Shown: one piece after another, positions 18,264 to 28,900 of the stretch
How positions within the stretch are numbered: position 1 is the stretch's first letter
Layout: each line of letters begins with the position of its first letter
Assembly (NCBI RefSeq): GCF_000761155.1
Contig: NZ_CP009533.1
Coordinates: 3,419,001 to 3,483,000, forward strand
DNA from: Pseudomonas rhizosphaerae
GTDB lineage: Bacteria; Pseudomonadota; Gammaproteobacteria; Pseudomonadales; Pseudomonadaceae
DNA length: 64,000 bases
Reading direction: 5' to 3'
Notes under the pieces: model-generated
The model's database searches: none
Seen by the model: only the letters and a program-made list of their open reading frames with translations
Told to the model about the DNA's origin: nothing
Position numbers and translations under genes: made by a program

Positions 18264-18269
18264 TATAAT
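18264..18269 (+). promoter_or_regulatory. Candidate -10 box for rpiA
   Basis: A perfect TATAAT hexamer lies about 55 bp before the rpiA start in the ilvA-rpiA divergent gap. No strong -35 hexamer is visible at the expected spacing, so this is tentative. Confidence 0.35.
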
Positions 18270-18323
18270 GCGCGCCTTCGGGGCCGCAACCACTAGAGCC
18301 CCAACTGCCGCTGCGGAGCTTGC

Positions 18324-19001
18324 ATGACCCAGGACCAACTCAAACAGGCCGTCGCCCAGGCTGCCGTGGATTTCATTCTGCCCAAGCTGGGCGAAAAGAG
18401 CGTTGTCGGCGTGGGTACGGGTTCCACCGCCAACTGCTTCATCGATGCGCTGGCGCAGCACAAGAGTGCGTTCGACGGCGCCGTGGCCAGCTCCGAAGCG
18501 ACCGCGGCACGGCTCAAGGGCCATGGCATTCCGGTGTACGAACTCAACAGCGTGGGCGACCTGGAGTTCTACGTCGACGGCGCGGACGAAAGCGACGAGC
18601 ACCTGAACCTGATCAAGGGCGGCGGCGCTGCGCTGACCCGCGAGAAGATCGTCGCGGCCGTGGCCACCACGTTCATCTGTATCGCCGACGGCAGCAAGCT
18701 GGTGCCGGTGCTGGGCGAGTTTCCGCTGCCGGTGGAAGTCATCCCGATGGCCCGCAGCCATGTCGCGCGCCAGCTGGTGAAACTGGGCGGCGATCCGGTC
18801 TACCGCGAGGGCGTGGTGACCGACAACGGCAACATCATCATCGACGTGTACAACATGCAGATCACCGACCCGGTGGCGCTGGAAACCCAGATCAACGCCA
18901 TCGTCGGCGTGGTCACCAACGGCCTGTTCGCCGCCCGCCCCGCCGATGTGCTGCTACTGGGCACCAGCGAAGGCGTCAAGACCCTCACCCGCCCCGCCTG
19001 A
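18324..19001 (+). CDS. rpiA: Ribose-5-phosphate isomerase A
   Basis: This 225-residue enzyme interconverts ribose 5-phosphate and ribulose 5-phosphate in the pentose phosphate pathway. Diagnostic segments are [13 protein letters not shown] (about residues 30-42), the active-site [19 protein letters not shown] (about 74-92), and ALTREKIVA with the catalytic glutamate and lysine. CGGAG lies 5 bases before the ATG. The ilvA/rpiA divergent pair is conserved in Pseudomonas. REP units follow directly. Confidence 0.97.
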   Translation: MTQDQLKQAVAQAAVDFILPKLGEKSVVGVGTGSTANCFIDALAQHKSAFDGAVASSEATAARLKGHGIPVYELNSVGDLEFYVDGADESDEHLNLIKGGGAALTREKIVAAVATTFICIADGSKLVPVLGEFPLPVEVIPMARSHVARQLVKLGGDPVYREGVVTDNGNIIIDVYNMQITDPVALETQINAIVGVVTNGLFAARPADVLLLGTSEGVKTLTRPA

Positions 19002-19007
19002 CCGTTT

Positions 19008-19208
19008 CTGTGAGAGCGGTCATCGGCCGCGAAGAAGGCGCCGTGGTACATCCGACACATCGCAGCGTCTCCTTCGCGGCCACGGACCGCTCCCACATGA
19101 ATCACCACACTCCTCCCCCTGTAGGAGCGGTCATCGGCCGCGAAGAAGGCGCCGCGGTACATCCGACACACTGCAGCGACCCTTCGCGGCCACGGACCGC
19201 TCCCACAT
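19008..19208. repeat. Two tandem inverted REP pairs, family C
   Basis: Two units about 111 bp apart each contain GAGCGGTCATCGGCCGCGAA facing the reverse-oriented TTCGCGGCCACGGACCGCTC. The spacer, including GGTACATCCGACACA, is nearly identical, so the whole pair was duplicated. No gene lies here. Confidence 0.8.
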
Positions 19209-19258
19209 GCTTACACATGACCTTCTGAGAGTACGAAAACATATCTATCCATATTCCC

Positions 19259-19291
19259 AATCGTTAGTTCATTTAAATTTAACGAACGATT
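19259..19291 (+). promoter_or_regulatory. Inverted repeat upstream of the sulfur-scavenging operon
   Basis: AATCGTT (19259-19265) and AACGATT (19285-19291) form a perfect 7-bp inverted repeat around an AT-rich, partly palindromic centre (TTAAATTTAA). It lies about 80-110 bp upstream of the first sfnB-like gene and is a candidate operator for a sulfur regulator such as CysB or an SfnR-type activator. This is inference from position only. Confidence 0.45.
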
Positions 19292-19331
19292 AGGGTATAT
19301 ACACCGGACCACCGGACCTGCGTACATCCAA

Positions 19332-19352
19332 GCAGGGCGACATACGCCCTGC
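19332..19352 (+). promoter_or_regulatory. Stem-loop in the leader of the sulfur-scavenging operon
   Basis: GCAGGGCG and CGCCCTGC form an 8-bp perfect stem with the 5-base loop ACATA. The stem ends only 16 bp before the ATG and just upstream of the GAGG ribosome-binding site, so it could influence translation of the first gene. No T-run follows, so it is not an obvious terminator. Confidence 0.4.
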
Positions 19353-19368
19353 ATGACGTGAGGACGGT

Positions 19369-20619
19369 ATGGTCATCCACTCGAATTCCCTCGAACATTC
19401 GCTTTCAACCCCGGCCGATCAAGGTCCGGCGCTTGCGCCTGCGCAGATCCTGCGCAACGACGCCGATGCAGTCGCAGCCGCACATGCGCTTGCCGCCAGT
19501 GCCCGCACCCATGCTGCCAAGCGAGACCAGCAACGTGAACTGCCCTGGCAGCTGATCGACCAGTTCACCGCCAGCGGCCTGGGCAGCATCACCGTGCCAC
19601 GCGCCTTCGGCGGCCCCGACGTCAGTTTCGTCACCCTGGCCGAGGTCTTCCGCATCATCAGCGCTGCCGACCCGGCCCTGGGGCAGATCCCGCAGAACCA
19701 TTTCGGCATCCTGCAGATGCTTCGCGGCGCCGCCACAGAGGCGCAGCAACACACCCTGTTCACGGCCGTGCTCGAAGGCGCGCGCATCGGCAACGGCGGC
19801 CCCGAGCGCGGCGCCCGCAACACGTTGGAAATCAATACCCGCATCGTCCGCGACGGTGACGGCGGGCGAATCAGCGGGCAGAAGTTCTACTCCACCGGCG
19901 CGCTGTTCGCCCACTGGGTGGCAGTCAAGGCCGTGGACGATGAACAGCGTCTGGTCATGGCGTTCGTACGCCGCGGCACACCCGGCCTGCGCATCGTCGA
20001 CGACTGGTCCGGCTTCGGCCAGCGTACCACCGCCAGCGGCACTGTCGTGCTTGAAAATGCGCACGTACCTGACACCCATGTGGTGCAGATCTGGCGCCAG
20101 GCACAGCAACCGAACATTCAGGGCGCCGTGTCGCAACTGATGCAGGCCGCCATCGACGCCGGCATTGCCGAAGCGGCGATCGACGACACCATCGCCTTCG
20201 TCCGGGAAAAATCGCGCCCGTGGATCGATGCCGGGGTCGAGCGCGCCAGCGACGATCCGTTCGTGATCGCCGACATCGGTCGCTTGAAGCTGGAATTGCA
20301 CGCCGCGCAGGCACTGCTGCGCAAGGCCGGCCGCGTGCTCGACCAGATTGGCCAGGCGCCGGTGGACGCCGCCCTCGCCGGCCAGGCCTCGATCGCCGTG
20401 GCCGAAGCCAAGGTGATCACCACCGAAATCGCCCTGCAGGCCAGTGAAAAGCTCTTCGAGCTGGCCGGCAGCCGCGCCACGCTTGCCGAGTTCAACCTCG
20501 ACCGCCACTGGCGCAACGCCCGCGTGCACACCCTGCACGATCCCGTGCGCTGGAAATATCACGCCGTCGGCGCCTATCACCTGAACGGCAGCCTGCCTGC
20601 ACGCCATTCCTGGATTTGA
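19369..20619 (+). CDS. SfnB-like sulfur-acquisition flavoprotein (acyl-CoA dehydrogenase fold), copy 1
   Basis: This 416-residue protein of the acyl-CoA dehydrogenase/DszC superfamily is closest in pattern to SfnB, the FMNH2-dependent type associated with dimethylsulfone and sulfonate desulfurisation. Recognisable blocks are GLGSITVPRAFGG (about residues 65-77), GQIPQNHFGIL, GQKFYSTGALFAHW, and the C-terminal DRHWRNARVHTLHDPVRWKYH, split here as DRHWRNARVHT and LHDPVRWKYH. It heads a plus-strand operon and overlaps the second copy's upstream open frame. It probably releases sulfur from an organosulfur compound together with the FMN monooxygenase two genes downstream. The substrate is unknown. 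Confidence 0.85.
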   Translation: MVIHSNSLEHSLSTPADQGPALAPAQILRNDADAVAAAHALAASARTHAAKRDQQRELPWQLIDQFTASGLGSITVPRAFGGPDVSFVTLAEVFRIISAADPALGQIPQNHFGILQMLRGAATEAQQHTLFTAVLEGARIGNGGPERGARNTLEINTRIVRDGDGGRISGQKFYSTGALFAHWVAVKAVDDEQRLVMAFVRRGTPGLRIVDDWSGFGQRTTASGTVVLENAHVPDTHVVQIWRQAQQPNIQGAVSQLMQAAIDAGIAEAAIDDTIAFVREKSRPWIDAGVERASDDPFVIADIGRLKLELHAAQALLRKAGRVLDQIGQAPVDAALAGQASIAVAEAKVITTEIALQASEKLFELAGSRATLAEFNLDRHWRNARVHTLHDPVRWKYHAVGAYHLNGSLPARHSWI

Positions 20620-20639
20620 CCAGACCGCTGGAGATCAGC

Positions 20640-21845
20640 ATGAGCTCATTGCTTCACCCCCTCGACGGCGTCGCACGCATCGCCAACGATCAGCAGGCGC
20701 TGGACGTCGCTCGGCAGCTGGCCCCCCTGTTGCAACGCGACAGTGCCCTGCGCGACCGCGAACGGCACCTGCCCCACGCCGAACTGGCGCTGTTCTCCCG
20801 CTCTGGCCTGGGCGGTATCAGCGTGCCCAAGGCGTTCGGCGGAGCCGGCGTGTCCAACGTGACCCTGGCCCAGGTCATTGCCCTGCTGGCGGCTGCCGAC
20901 GGCTCGCTGGGACAGATCCCGCAGAACCATTTCTATGCCCTGGAAGTACTGCGCATCAACGGCAGCCCGGCGCAGCAGCAGCGCTTGTACAGCGATGTGC
21001 TGGCAGGCCAGCGGCTGGGCAACGCCCTGGCCGAACTCGGTACCCGCACCGCCCACGACCGCACCACGCGCCTGACCCGCGACGGCGACGGTTTCCGCAT
21101 CCATGGTCGCAAGTTCTACGCCACCGGTGCGCTGTATGCCCAATGCATTCCCACTTCGGTGATCGATGAACAGGGCGTACAGCAACTGGCCTTCGTGCCC
21201 GCCGACAGTGCCGGGGTCGAGGTCATCGACGACTGGAGCGGCTTCGGCCAGCGCACCACGGGCAGCGGCTCGGTGGTGTTCGACAACGTCTGGGTCAGCG
21301 TCGACGCCATCGTCCCGTTTCAAAGCGCGTTCGAACGGCCTACCACGGTCGGCCCATTCGCGCAGATCCTTCACGCCGCGATCGACACCGGCATCGCGCG
21401 CGGGGCGTTCGAGGACGCCTTGCAGTTCGTCCGCACCCGTACCCGGCCGTGGATCGACGCGACCAGTGACAAGGCGGTGGAAGATCCGCTGTCGCTCAAG
21501 AGCTTCGGCCATCTGGCCATCCGCCTGCACGCCGCCGAAGCGCTGTTGGAGCGGGCCGGCGAGATCCTCGACAAGGCCCAGGCCGAGCCCACCGCCGAAC
21601 ACGTCGGCGCCGCCTCGATTGCCGTGGCCGAAGCCCGCGCCCTCAGCACCGAGATTTCCCTGGCCGCCGGCAGCACCCTGTTCGAACTGGCCGGCAGCCA
21701 GGCCACCCTGGCCGAGCATGGCCTGGACCGGCACTGGCGCAACGCCCGCGTGCACACCCTGCACGACCCGGTGCGCTGGAAGTACCACGCCATCGGCAAC
21801 TACTACCTCAACGACCAGTTGCCACCACGCCGGGGGACCATCTGA
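20640..21845 (+). CDS. SfnB-like sulfur-acquisition flavoprotein, copy 2
   Basis: This 401-residue paralogue of the preceding gene has the same blocks: GLGGISVPKAFGGAGV, GQIPQNHFYALEVL, GRKFYATGALYAQ and DRHWRNARVHT. The start at ATG 20640 has GGAG 6 bases upstream and begins MSSLLHPLDG. The tandem pair is similar along its whole length and probably arose by duplication. The two proteins could act on different substrates or form a heteromer. The stop overlaps the ATG of the next gene by one base, so translation is coupled. Confidence 0.85.
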   Translation: MSSLLHPLDGVARIANDQQALDVARQLAPLLQRDSALRDRERHLPHAELALFSRSGLGGISVPKAFGGAGVSNVTLAQVIALLAAADGSLGQIPQNHFYALEVLRINGSPAQQQRLYSDVLAGQRLGNALAELGTRTAHDRTTRLTRDGDGFRIHGRKFYATGALYAQCIPTSVIDEQGVQQLAFVPADSAGVEVIDDWSGFGQRTTGSGSVVFDNVWVSVDAIVPFQSAFERPTTVGPFAQILHAAIDTGIARGAFEDALQFVRTRTRPWIDATSDKAVEDPLSLKSFGHLAIRLHAAEALLERAGEILDKAQAEPTAEHVGAASIAVAEARALSTEISLAAGSTLFELAGSQATLAEHGLDRHWRNARVHTLHDPVRWKYHAIGNYYLNDQLPPRRGTI

Positions 21846-23203
21846 TGAGCAAGAAGCAGATCCTGCTCAACGCCTTCAACATGAACTGTGTGGGCCACAT
21901 CAACCACGGCCTGTGGACCCATCCGCGCGACACTTCGAGCCAGTACAAGACCCTGGAATACTGGACCGAACTGGCTAGTTTGCTGGAGCGCGGCCTGTTC
22001 GATGGGCTGTTCATCGCCGACATCGTCGGGGTCTACGACATCTATCAGGATTCGGTCGACGTGACCTTGAAGGAGTCGATCCAGCTGCCGGTCAACGATC
22101 CGTTGCTGCTGGTGTCGGCCATGGCCGCGGTCACCCGCCACCTGGGCTTTGGCCTGACCGCCAACCTCACCTACGAAGCGCCCTATCTGTTCGCCCGACG
22201 CCTGTCCACGCTCGATCACCTGACCCGCGGTCGGGTGGGCTGGAACATCGTCACCGGCTACCTGGACAGTGCGGCCAAGGCCATGGGCCTGACCCGGCAG
22301 GTGGAGCACGACCGCCGTTACGATCAGGCAGACGAATACCTGGAGGTGCTCTACAAACTCTGGGAAGGCAGCTGGGAAGACGACGCCGTCGTCGAAGACC
22401 GCGAGCGGCGCATCTACGCTCAGCCGGAAAAGGTCCACAAGGTGCAGCATGAAGGCGAGTTCTACCGGGTCCAGGGTTACCACCTCTGTGAACCCTCGCC
22501 ACAGCGCACACCGCTGCTGTTCCAGGCCGGCAGCTCGGCACGGGGCCTGCAGTTCGCTGGCCAGCATGCCGAATGCGTGTTCATCAGCGGACAGAACAAG
22601 CAGGCCACCCGCGCCCAGGTGGACAAGGTGCGCGAGGCCGCCCGTGCAGCCGGTCGCGATCCGCAGGCGGTGAAGGTCTTCATGGGCCTGACGGTCATCG
22701 TCGCTGCCACCGAGGCCCAGGCCTGGGCCAAGTATGACGAATACCTGAGCTATGCCAGCGCCGAGGCCGGCGTCGCCCACTTCGCCGCCTCCACCGCGAT
22801 CGACTTTGCCCGCTACGAACTCGACGAGCCCATTCAGTACGTGAAGGGCAACGCCATCGAGTCGGCCACCAAGACCCTGCAGAACAACGACTGGACCCGC
22901 CGCAAACTGCTCGACCAGCACGCTCTGGGCGGGCGCTACATCACCTTGGTCGGCGACCCGGAACAGGTCGCCGACGAACTCGAAGCCTGGATCGCCGAGA
23001 CCGGCCTGGACGGGTTCAACCTGACCCGCACGGTCACCCCGGAAAGCTACGCCGACTTCATTGACCTGGTGATACCGGTGCTGCAGGCGCGGGGTTCGTA
23101 CAAGAGCGCCTACGCCCCCGGCACGTTGCGCGAAAAGGTCTTCGGCCAAGGCCCGGGATTGCCCGAAGGGCATGCCGGTTTCAGTTACAAGCGCGGTGCC
23201 TGA
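21845..23203 (+). CDS. FMN-dependent monooxygenase, NtaA/SnaA/DszA/DmoA family
   Basis: This is a 452-residue luciferase-like monooxygenase of the two-component type that uses FMNH2 supplied by a separate reductase. Family blocks include NAFNMNCVGHINHGLW near the N-terminus, HLTRGRVGWNIVTGYLDSAA (about residues 120-139) and PLLFQAGSSARGLQFAG (about 220-236). In this context it probably cleaves C-S bonds of sulfones, sulfides or thioethers under sulfur limitation. It starts inside the stop of the preceding gene (TGATG). No flavin reductase gene is present in the operon, so the reductase must come from elsewhere. Confidence 0.88.
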   Translation: MSKKQILLNAFNMNCVGHINHGLWTHPRDTSSQYKTLEYWTELASLLERGLFDGLFIADIVGVYDIYQDSVDVTLKESIQLPVNDPLLLVSAMAAVTRHLGFGLTANLTYEAPYLFARRLSTLDHLTRGRVGWNIVTGYLDSAAKAMGLTRQVEHDRRYDQADEYLEVLYKLWEGSWEDDAVVEDRERRIYAQPEKVHKVQHEGEFYRVQGYHLCEPSPQRTPLLFQAGSSARGLQFAGQHAECVFISGQNKQATRAQVDKVREAARAAGRDPQAVKVFMGLTVIVAATEAQAWAKYDEYLSYASAEAGVAHFAASTAIDFARYELDEPIQYVKGNAIESATKTLQNNDWTRRKLLDQHALGGRYITLVGDPEQVADELEAWIAETGLDGFNLTRTVTPESYADFIDLVIPVLQARGSYKSAYAPGTLREKVFGQGPGLPEGHAGFSYKRGA

Positions 23204-23206
23204 TCG

Positions 23207-23228
23207 GGCCTCTTCGCGGGCAGAGGCC
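23207..23228 (+). repeat. Small hairpin / REP remnant before metQ
   Basis: GGCCTCT and AGAGGCC form a 7-bp stem around TTCGCGGGC in the 61-bp gap between the monooxygenase and the metQ-like gene. The loop resembles the core of family B REP sequences. It could modulate readthrough or mRNA stability within the operon. Confidence 0.4.
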
Positions 23229-23264
23229 CTCCCCAACCCCCACAAAAACCAACGGACCAACACC

Positions 23265-24056
23265 ATGCTCAAACCCACCCTGCTACTCGCCCTTACCCTC
23301 CTCACCGGCCTGGCCCACGCTGCGGATGACAAACCCCTGATCGTCGGCACCACCGCCGCCTTCGCCATCCCCCTGGAAACCGCCGTGGAGGAAGCCAAGA
23401 AACAGGGCCTGACCGTCAAGCTGGTGGAATTCACCGACTGGATCGCACCCAACGTCAGCCTGGCCGCCGGCGACATCGACGTGAACTACTTTCAGCACAA
23501 ACCGTTCCTGGAAAACGCCAATACTCAGGCCGGCACCGACCTGGTGCCCTACGCGCCGGGCATCATCAACAACGTCGGGCTGTATTCCAAGCGCTACAAG
23601 AGCGTCGACGAGCTGCCAAAGGGCGCCAGCGTGGCCATCGCCAACGACCCGATCAGCAGTGGCCGTGGCCTGCAACTGCTGGCCAAGGCCGGCTTGATCA
23701 CCCTCAAGCCGGGGGTTGGCTACAAAGCCACCGAAGACGACATCCTCACCAACCCCAAGGGCATCAAGATTCTTCAGGTCGAAGCGGTGCAACTGGTGCG
23801 CGCCTACGACGACGCCGACCTGGTGCAGGGCTACCCGGCCTACATCCGCCTGGCCAAGACCTTCGATGCCGGCTCGGCCTTGCTGTTCGACGGCCTCGAC
23901 CATCCCGAGTACGTGATCCAGTTCGTGATCAAGCCCGAGCGCAAGGATGATCCGCGCCTAGCCAAGTTCGTGGATATCTACCAACACTCGCCGGTCGTGC
24001 GCGCCTCGCTCGACAAGATCAACGGCAAGCTCTACCAAGTCGGCTGGAAGGAGTGA
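23265..24056 (+). CDS. MetQ/NlpA-family ABC transporter substrate-binding protein, copy 1
   Basis: This 263-residue periplasmic protein of the NlpA family probably binds methionine or a related organosulfur compound. The signal peptide is [19 protein letters not shown], cleaved before ADDKPL. There is no lipobox cysteine, so the mature protein should be soluble in the periplasm, unlike E. coli MetQ. The start was chosen at ATG 23265 because it begins a proper signal peptide. It is followed with overlap by the ATPase and permease genes, so the three form a complete importer within the sulfur-scavenging operon. The ligand may be the substrate of the upstream flavoproteins rather than methionine itself. 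Confidence 0.88.
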   Translation: MLKPTLLLALTLLTGLAHAADDKPLIVGTTAAFAIPLETAVEEAKKQGLTVKLVEFTDWIAPNVSLAAGDIDVNYFQHKPFLENANTQAGTDLVPYAPGIINNVGLYSKRYKSVDELPKGASVAIANDPISSGRGLQLLAKAGLITLKPGVGYKATEDDILTNPKGIKILQVEAVQLVRAYDDADLVQGYPAYIRLAKTFDAGSALLFDGLDHPEYVIQFVIKPERKDDPRLAKFVDIYQHSPVVRASLDKINGKLYQVGWKE

Positions 24057-24058
24057 GT

Positions 24059-25189
24059 ATGCCCACCACCAATGTCCAACGCCGGCTGGCCGATACCGCC
24101 GGCCTTGCCCGGCAGCCTGCCGAACCCCTGGAGCTGCACCCGCAACTGGCCAACAGCCTGGTGCGCTTCATCGGCGTCGGCAAGACCTATGAGGGCGCGC
24201 AGGGTCCGGTGCAGGCCTTGCAAGGTATCGACCTGACCATCGAGCGCGGCGAAGTGTTCGGCATCATCGGCCGCAGCGGCGCCGGCAAGTCGTCGCTGAT
24301 CCGCACCATCAACCGGCTGGAACAGCCCAGCAGTGGACGGGTGCTGATCAACCAAGTGGACATCGGCGATTTCAACGAAGATCAATTGGTGGCGCTGCGG
24401 CGACGCATCGGCATGATCTTCCAGCACTTCAATCTGATGTCGGCGAAAACGGTGTGGCAGAACGTCGAGCTGCCGCTCAAGGTCGCCGGCGTGCCCCAGG
24501 CCGAGCGCTGGCGCAAGGTCGGTGAACTGCTGGAACTGGTCGGCCTGCAGGGCAAACGCGATACGTACCCGGCGCAGTTGTCCGGCGGGCAGAAGCAGCG
24601 TGTCGGCATCGCCCGGGCGCTGGTTCACGACCCGCAGATCCTGCTGTGCGACGAAGCCACCTCGGCGCTGGATCCGGAAACCACCGAATCGATTCTGGCG
24701 CTGCTGCGCGATATCAACCGGCGCCTGGGGCTGACGATCATTCTGATCACCCACGAAATGGCCGTGATCCGTGCCATCTGCGACCGCGTGGTGGTGCTCG
24801 AAGGAGGTCAGGTGGCGGAACAGGGACCGGTGTGGCAGGTCTTCGGCGACCCTCGGCACGAGGTCAGCCGCACCTTGCTTGCGCCTTTGCAACAGGGTCT
24901 GCCCGACGAGTTGCGGGCTCGGCTGCGCAGCACGGCGACACCCGATGCCGCATTGGTGTTGCGCCTGCGCGTGACCGGGGCACAGGCCGGCGAAGCGGAC
25001 CTGTCCTCGTTGTTCAACCTGCTGGGCGGGCAGGTCAGCCTGCTGCAGGGCGGGATCGAACGCATTCAAGGGCGGGCGCTGGGCAGCCTGGTCGTGGCGG
25101 TGAGCAATTCGCCCCATGACCGTGAGCATCTGCTGCAACGCGCCCGGCAATGGGCACAACAGGTAGAGGAGCTGGGCTATGTGGTTTGA
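24059..25189 (+). CDS. MetN-type ABC transporter ATP-binding protein
   Basis: This is a 376-residue ATPase that energises the MetQ/MetI-like importer. The Walker A motif is GRSGAGKS, the Q-loop QHFNLM, the signature LSGGQKQR, Walker [13 protein letters not shown] and the switch histidine THEM. A C-terminal NIL (ACT-like) domain from about residue 300 is the regulatory methionine-sensing domain of MetN. The protein has about 35 extra N-terminal residues compared with usual MetN. The start ATG 24059 has GGAG 5 bases upstream. It is directly downstream of the binding-protein gene and overlaps the permease gene by 11 bp. Confidence 0.9.
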   Translation: MPTTNVQRRLADTAGLARQPAEPLELHPQLANSLVRFIGVGKTYEGAQGPVQALQGIDLTIERGEVFGIIGRSGAGKSSLIRTINRLEQPSSGRVLINQVDIGDFNEDQLVALRRRIGMIFQHFNLMSAKTVWQNVELPLKVAGVPQAERWRKVGELLELVGLQGKRDTYPAQLSGGQKQRVGIARALVHDPQILLCDEATSALDPETTESILALLRDINRRLGLTIILITHEMAVIRAICDRVVVLEGGQVAEQGPVWQVFGDPRHEVSRTLLAPLQQGLPDELRARLRSTATPDAALVLRLRVTGAQAGEADLSSLFNLLGGQVSLLQGGIERIQGRALGSLVVAVSNSPHDREHLLQRARQWAQQVEELGYVV

Positions 25190-25823
25190 CCGTTTGCTGC
25201 AGGGCGCCCTCGACACCTTGTTGATGGTAGGGGTTTCGTCGTTGATCGCGTTGCCGGTGGGGGTCGTGATGGCGGTGGTGCTGGTCACCAGCGACCGTGG
25301 CGGCATCTATCAGGCACCGGCGCTGAACCGGGTGCTGGGCGCGTTCGTCAACCTGTTCAGGTCGGTGCCGTTTCTGATCCTGATGGTGGCGTTGATCCCG
25401 TTCACTCGGTTGATCGTAGGGACCACCTATGGGGTGTGGGCGGCGGTGGTGCCGTTGACTATCGCTGCGACGCCGTTCTTCGCGCGCATCGCCGAGGTCA
25501 GTTTGCGTGAGGTCGACCATGGCCTGATCGAAGCCGCGCAGGCAATGGGTTGCCGACGCTGGCACATCATCTGGCATGTATTGCTGCCCGAGGCGCGGCC
25601 CGGCATCGTCGCCGGTTTCACCATCACCGTGGTGACCATGATCAACTCATCGGCCATGGCCGGCGCCATCGGTGCCGGTGGGCTGGGCGACATCGCCTAC
25701 CGCTACGGCTACCAGCGTTTCGACAGCCAGATCATGCTCACGGTGATCGTCCTGCTGGTGGCCCTGGTGACCTTGATCCAGTTCAGCGGCGACCGGCTGG
25801 CGCGGGTGCTCAACAAGCGCTAG
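25179..25823 (+). CDS. MetI-type ABC transporter permease
   Basis: This is a 214-residue inner-membrane permease with five predicted membrane helices and the conserved EAA loop in [19 protein letters not shown] (about residues 110-128), which contacts the ATPase. It matches the MetI family in length and topology. The gene begins inside metN, so the two are translationally coupled. It closes the operon; an inverted REP pair follows within 10 bp. Confidence 0.92.
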   Translation: MWFDRLLQGALDTLLMVGVSSLIALPVGVVMAVVLVTSDRGGIYQAPALNRVLGAFVNLFRSVPFLILMVALIPFTRLIVGTTYGVWAAVVPLTIAATPFFARIAEVSLREVDHGLIEAAQAMGCRRWHIIWHVLLPEARPGIVAGFTITVVTMINSSAMAGAIGAGGLGDIAYRYGYQRFDSQIMLTVIVLLVALVTLIQFSGDRLARVLNKR

Positions 25824-25829
25824 TCCCCA

Positions 25830-25925
25830 TACCGCAGCGCCCCCTTCGCGGCCACTGGCCGCTCCTACAGGAATGCGATCCTGCGTAGGAGCGGTCCGTG
25901 GCCGCGAAAGCCACGCTGCGGTATC
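25830..25925. repeat. Inverted pair of REP elements, family C
   Basis: TTCGCGGCCACTGGCCGCTC (from 25845) and GGAGCGGTCCGTGGCCGCGA (from 25887) face each other, with ACCGCAG/CTGCGGT at the outer ends. The palindrome separates the convergent permease and RND transporter genes and may serve as a bidirectional terminator. Confidence 0.75.
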
Positions 25926-25963
25926 TCAGGCGAAACACCCTACCTTCTTTTGCCCAACCTGGA

Positions 25964-28900
25964 TCAAGCCTCCTTCCCCTCGCCCTCACCTTCCTTGATC
26001 CGATACCAGGCCACATACAGCGCCGGCAGGAACAACAGGGTCAGCAAGGTCGCCACCACGATCCCGCCGATCATCGCGTAGGCCATCGGCCCCCAGAACA
26101 CTTCACGGGCGATCGGAATCATGCCCAAACTGGCCGCCGCTGCGGTGAGCAGGATCGGCCGACGCCGATGCTCGGTCGCTTCCAGCACCGCATCCCACGG
26201 CTTGTAGCCATCACGCTCGTAGGCATCGATCTGGGTCACCAGAATCACCGAGTTGCGGATGATGATACCGATCAGGGCCAAAATCCCCAGGATCGCCACG
26301 AAGCCCATGGGCGTCCCGGTCGGCACCAACGCCAACACCACACCGATGATGCCCAGCGGCGCCACGCTGGCCACCAGGAACATCTTCTGCACACTGTGCA
26401 GCTGAATCATCAGGAAGGTCGCCATCAGGAACAGCATCAACGGCACCACCTTGGCGATCGGCCCCTGGGCCTTGCCGCTTTCCTCGACCGTACCGCCAGT
26501 GGCCACCTTGTAGCCCACCGGCAGGCCTGCGGCGAATTTCTCGATCTCGGGCTTGAGCTGGGCCACCAGGTCGGTCGGCTGGATATCGTCGCTGACCGCC
26601 GCCTTCAAGGTGATGGTCGGCAGACGATCACGCCGCCACACCAGCGGCTGCTCCAGCTCGTAGCGCACGGTAGCGAAGGCCAAGAGCGGAATCGACGTGC
26701 CGCTGGGCGTGACGATCTGCAGGTTCTGCAGGGTTTCCGGCGAGCCGCGCTCGGCGTCGTTGGCCCGGCCTACCACGTTGACCAGGTAGATATCGTCGTT
26801 GACCTGAGTCACCGCCGAACCCGTCACGATGGTGTTCATCAGCTTGGCCACGTCTTCGGACGACAACCCCAGCTGCCGCGCCTTGTCCTGGGCGATATCG
26901 ATGCGCAGCACTTTGCCCGGCTCGTTCCAGTCGTAGATCATTTCACCGATGTGCGCGTTATGGTCCAGCAGGGTGGCCAGCTCGATGGCGTGCTTGCGCA
27001 CCTGATCGATGTCCTTGCCGCTGACCCGGTACTGGATCGGCCGCCCCACGGGTGGGCCCATTTCCAGCGCCTGGACATAGGTGCCGATGCCCACGAAGTC
27101 GTCACGCAGACGCTTTTTCAGGCGCTCGGTCAAGGCCCCGCGTTCTTCCAGACCCTTGCTGACGATCACCAGCTGGGCGTAGTACGGGTTCTCCAGTTGC
27201 TGGTCCAGGGGCAGATAGAAACGGATCGCGCCCTGACCGATGTAGGTGCTCCAGCGGACGATGTCCGGATCATCCTTGAGCGTCGCTTCCAGGCGATCGA
27301 CCGCCTGGCGCGTCTCGTTGATCGAGGCGTTCTGCGGCAGGTTCAGGTCCACCAGAATTTCCGGCCGGTCGGACGAGGGGAAGAACTGGTTCTGCACGAA
27401 GCGCATGCAGAACAGCGCTGCGGCGAACAGCAGCAAGGTGCCGATGATCGTCAACCAACGGTGGCGCATGCAGCCCAGCAGCCCACTGTGGAACCAGCGT
27501 GCGACGCGCCCGGGTTGCTCCGGCTTGGGTTTGACGTTCTTGCTCAGGATATGCACGCCGATGACCGGCGCAAACAGCACCGCCACCACCCACGACACCA
27601 GCATGGCCACCGCAATCACGGCAAACAGGGTGAAGGTGTACTCACCTGCCGAGCTGGCGTTCAAACCGATCGGCACGAAGCCCGCCACGGTGACCAGGGT
27701 GCCGGTGAGCATCGGGAATGCGGTGGAGGTGTAGGCGAAGGTAGCCGCGTCCTCCTTGCTGTCACCTGCCTCCAGGCGGGTGACCATCATCTCCACGGTG
27801 ATCATCGCATCGTCGACCAGCAGGCCCAGGGCGATGATCAACGCCCCCAGGGAAATACGCTGCATGGTGATGCCGCTGTACTCCATGAACACGAAGACCA
27901 TGGCCAGCACCAACGGAATCGAGCAGGCCACGACCAGACCGGCGCGCACGCCGAGGCTGACGAAGCTGACGATCAGCACGATCACCACGGCCTCGAACAG
28001 CGCGCTGGTGAACCCGCCGACCGCCTTCTCGACCACCTCGGCCTGGTCCGACACCTTGTGCACGCCCACGCCTACCGGCAGCTGCGCGGTCAATTCGTCC
28101 ATGCGCGCATGCAGCGCGGTACCGAATTCCTGAATGTTGCCGCCGTCCTTCATGGCGATGGCCAGGCCGATGGCAGGCTGGCCGTTGTAGCGGAACATCG
28201 GCGCGGCCGGGTCCTTGTAGCCCCGTTCGATGTCGGCGATGTCGGTCAGGCGATAGAAGCGGTCGTTAAGCCGGAGATTGACCGTTTCCAGGTCTTTCTC
28301 CGACTTGAACTGCCCCGAGGTTCGCACCGAAATGCGCTCCGGCCCTGCCTCGATCACACCGGCCGGCGTCACCGCGTTCTGCGCCTGCAACGCCCCTACC
28401 ACCTGTTGCTGATCCAGGCCCAGCGCTGCGAGTTTGCGCGTGGAGAAATTCAGGTAGATGACTTCGTCCTGCTGGCCCACCAGCTGGACCTTGCCCAGGT
28501 TGTCGACCTGGCGAATCTCGGCACGCACCTGCTCCACGTAATCGCGCAGCTGACGCATGCTCAGGCCATCGGCGGTGAAGGCGTAGATGGAGCCGAACAC
28601 GTCACCGAATTCATCGTTGAACGAAGGCCCCTGCAACCCTTGGGGGAAGGTGCCGCGAATGTCGTCGACCTTCTTGCGCACCTGGTACCAGATCTCGGGA
28701 ATCGCCTTGGCACTGGTGGTGTCGCGCAGGTACACGAACACCGTGGATTCGCCCGGGCGTGTGTAGCTTTTCACGTAGTCCAGCGAGTCCAGCTCTTCGA
28801 GCTTCTTCTCGATGCGGTCGGTCACCTGCTTGAGGGTTTCGTCCTGGGTCGCGCCCGGCCAGCGGCTCTGGATGACCATGGTCTTGATGGCGAACGCCGG

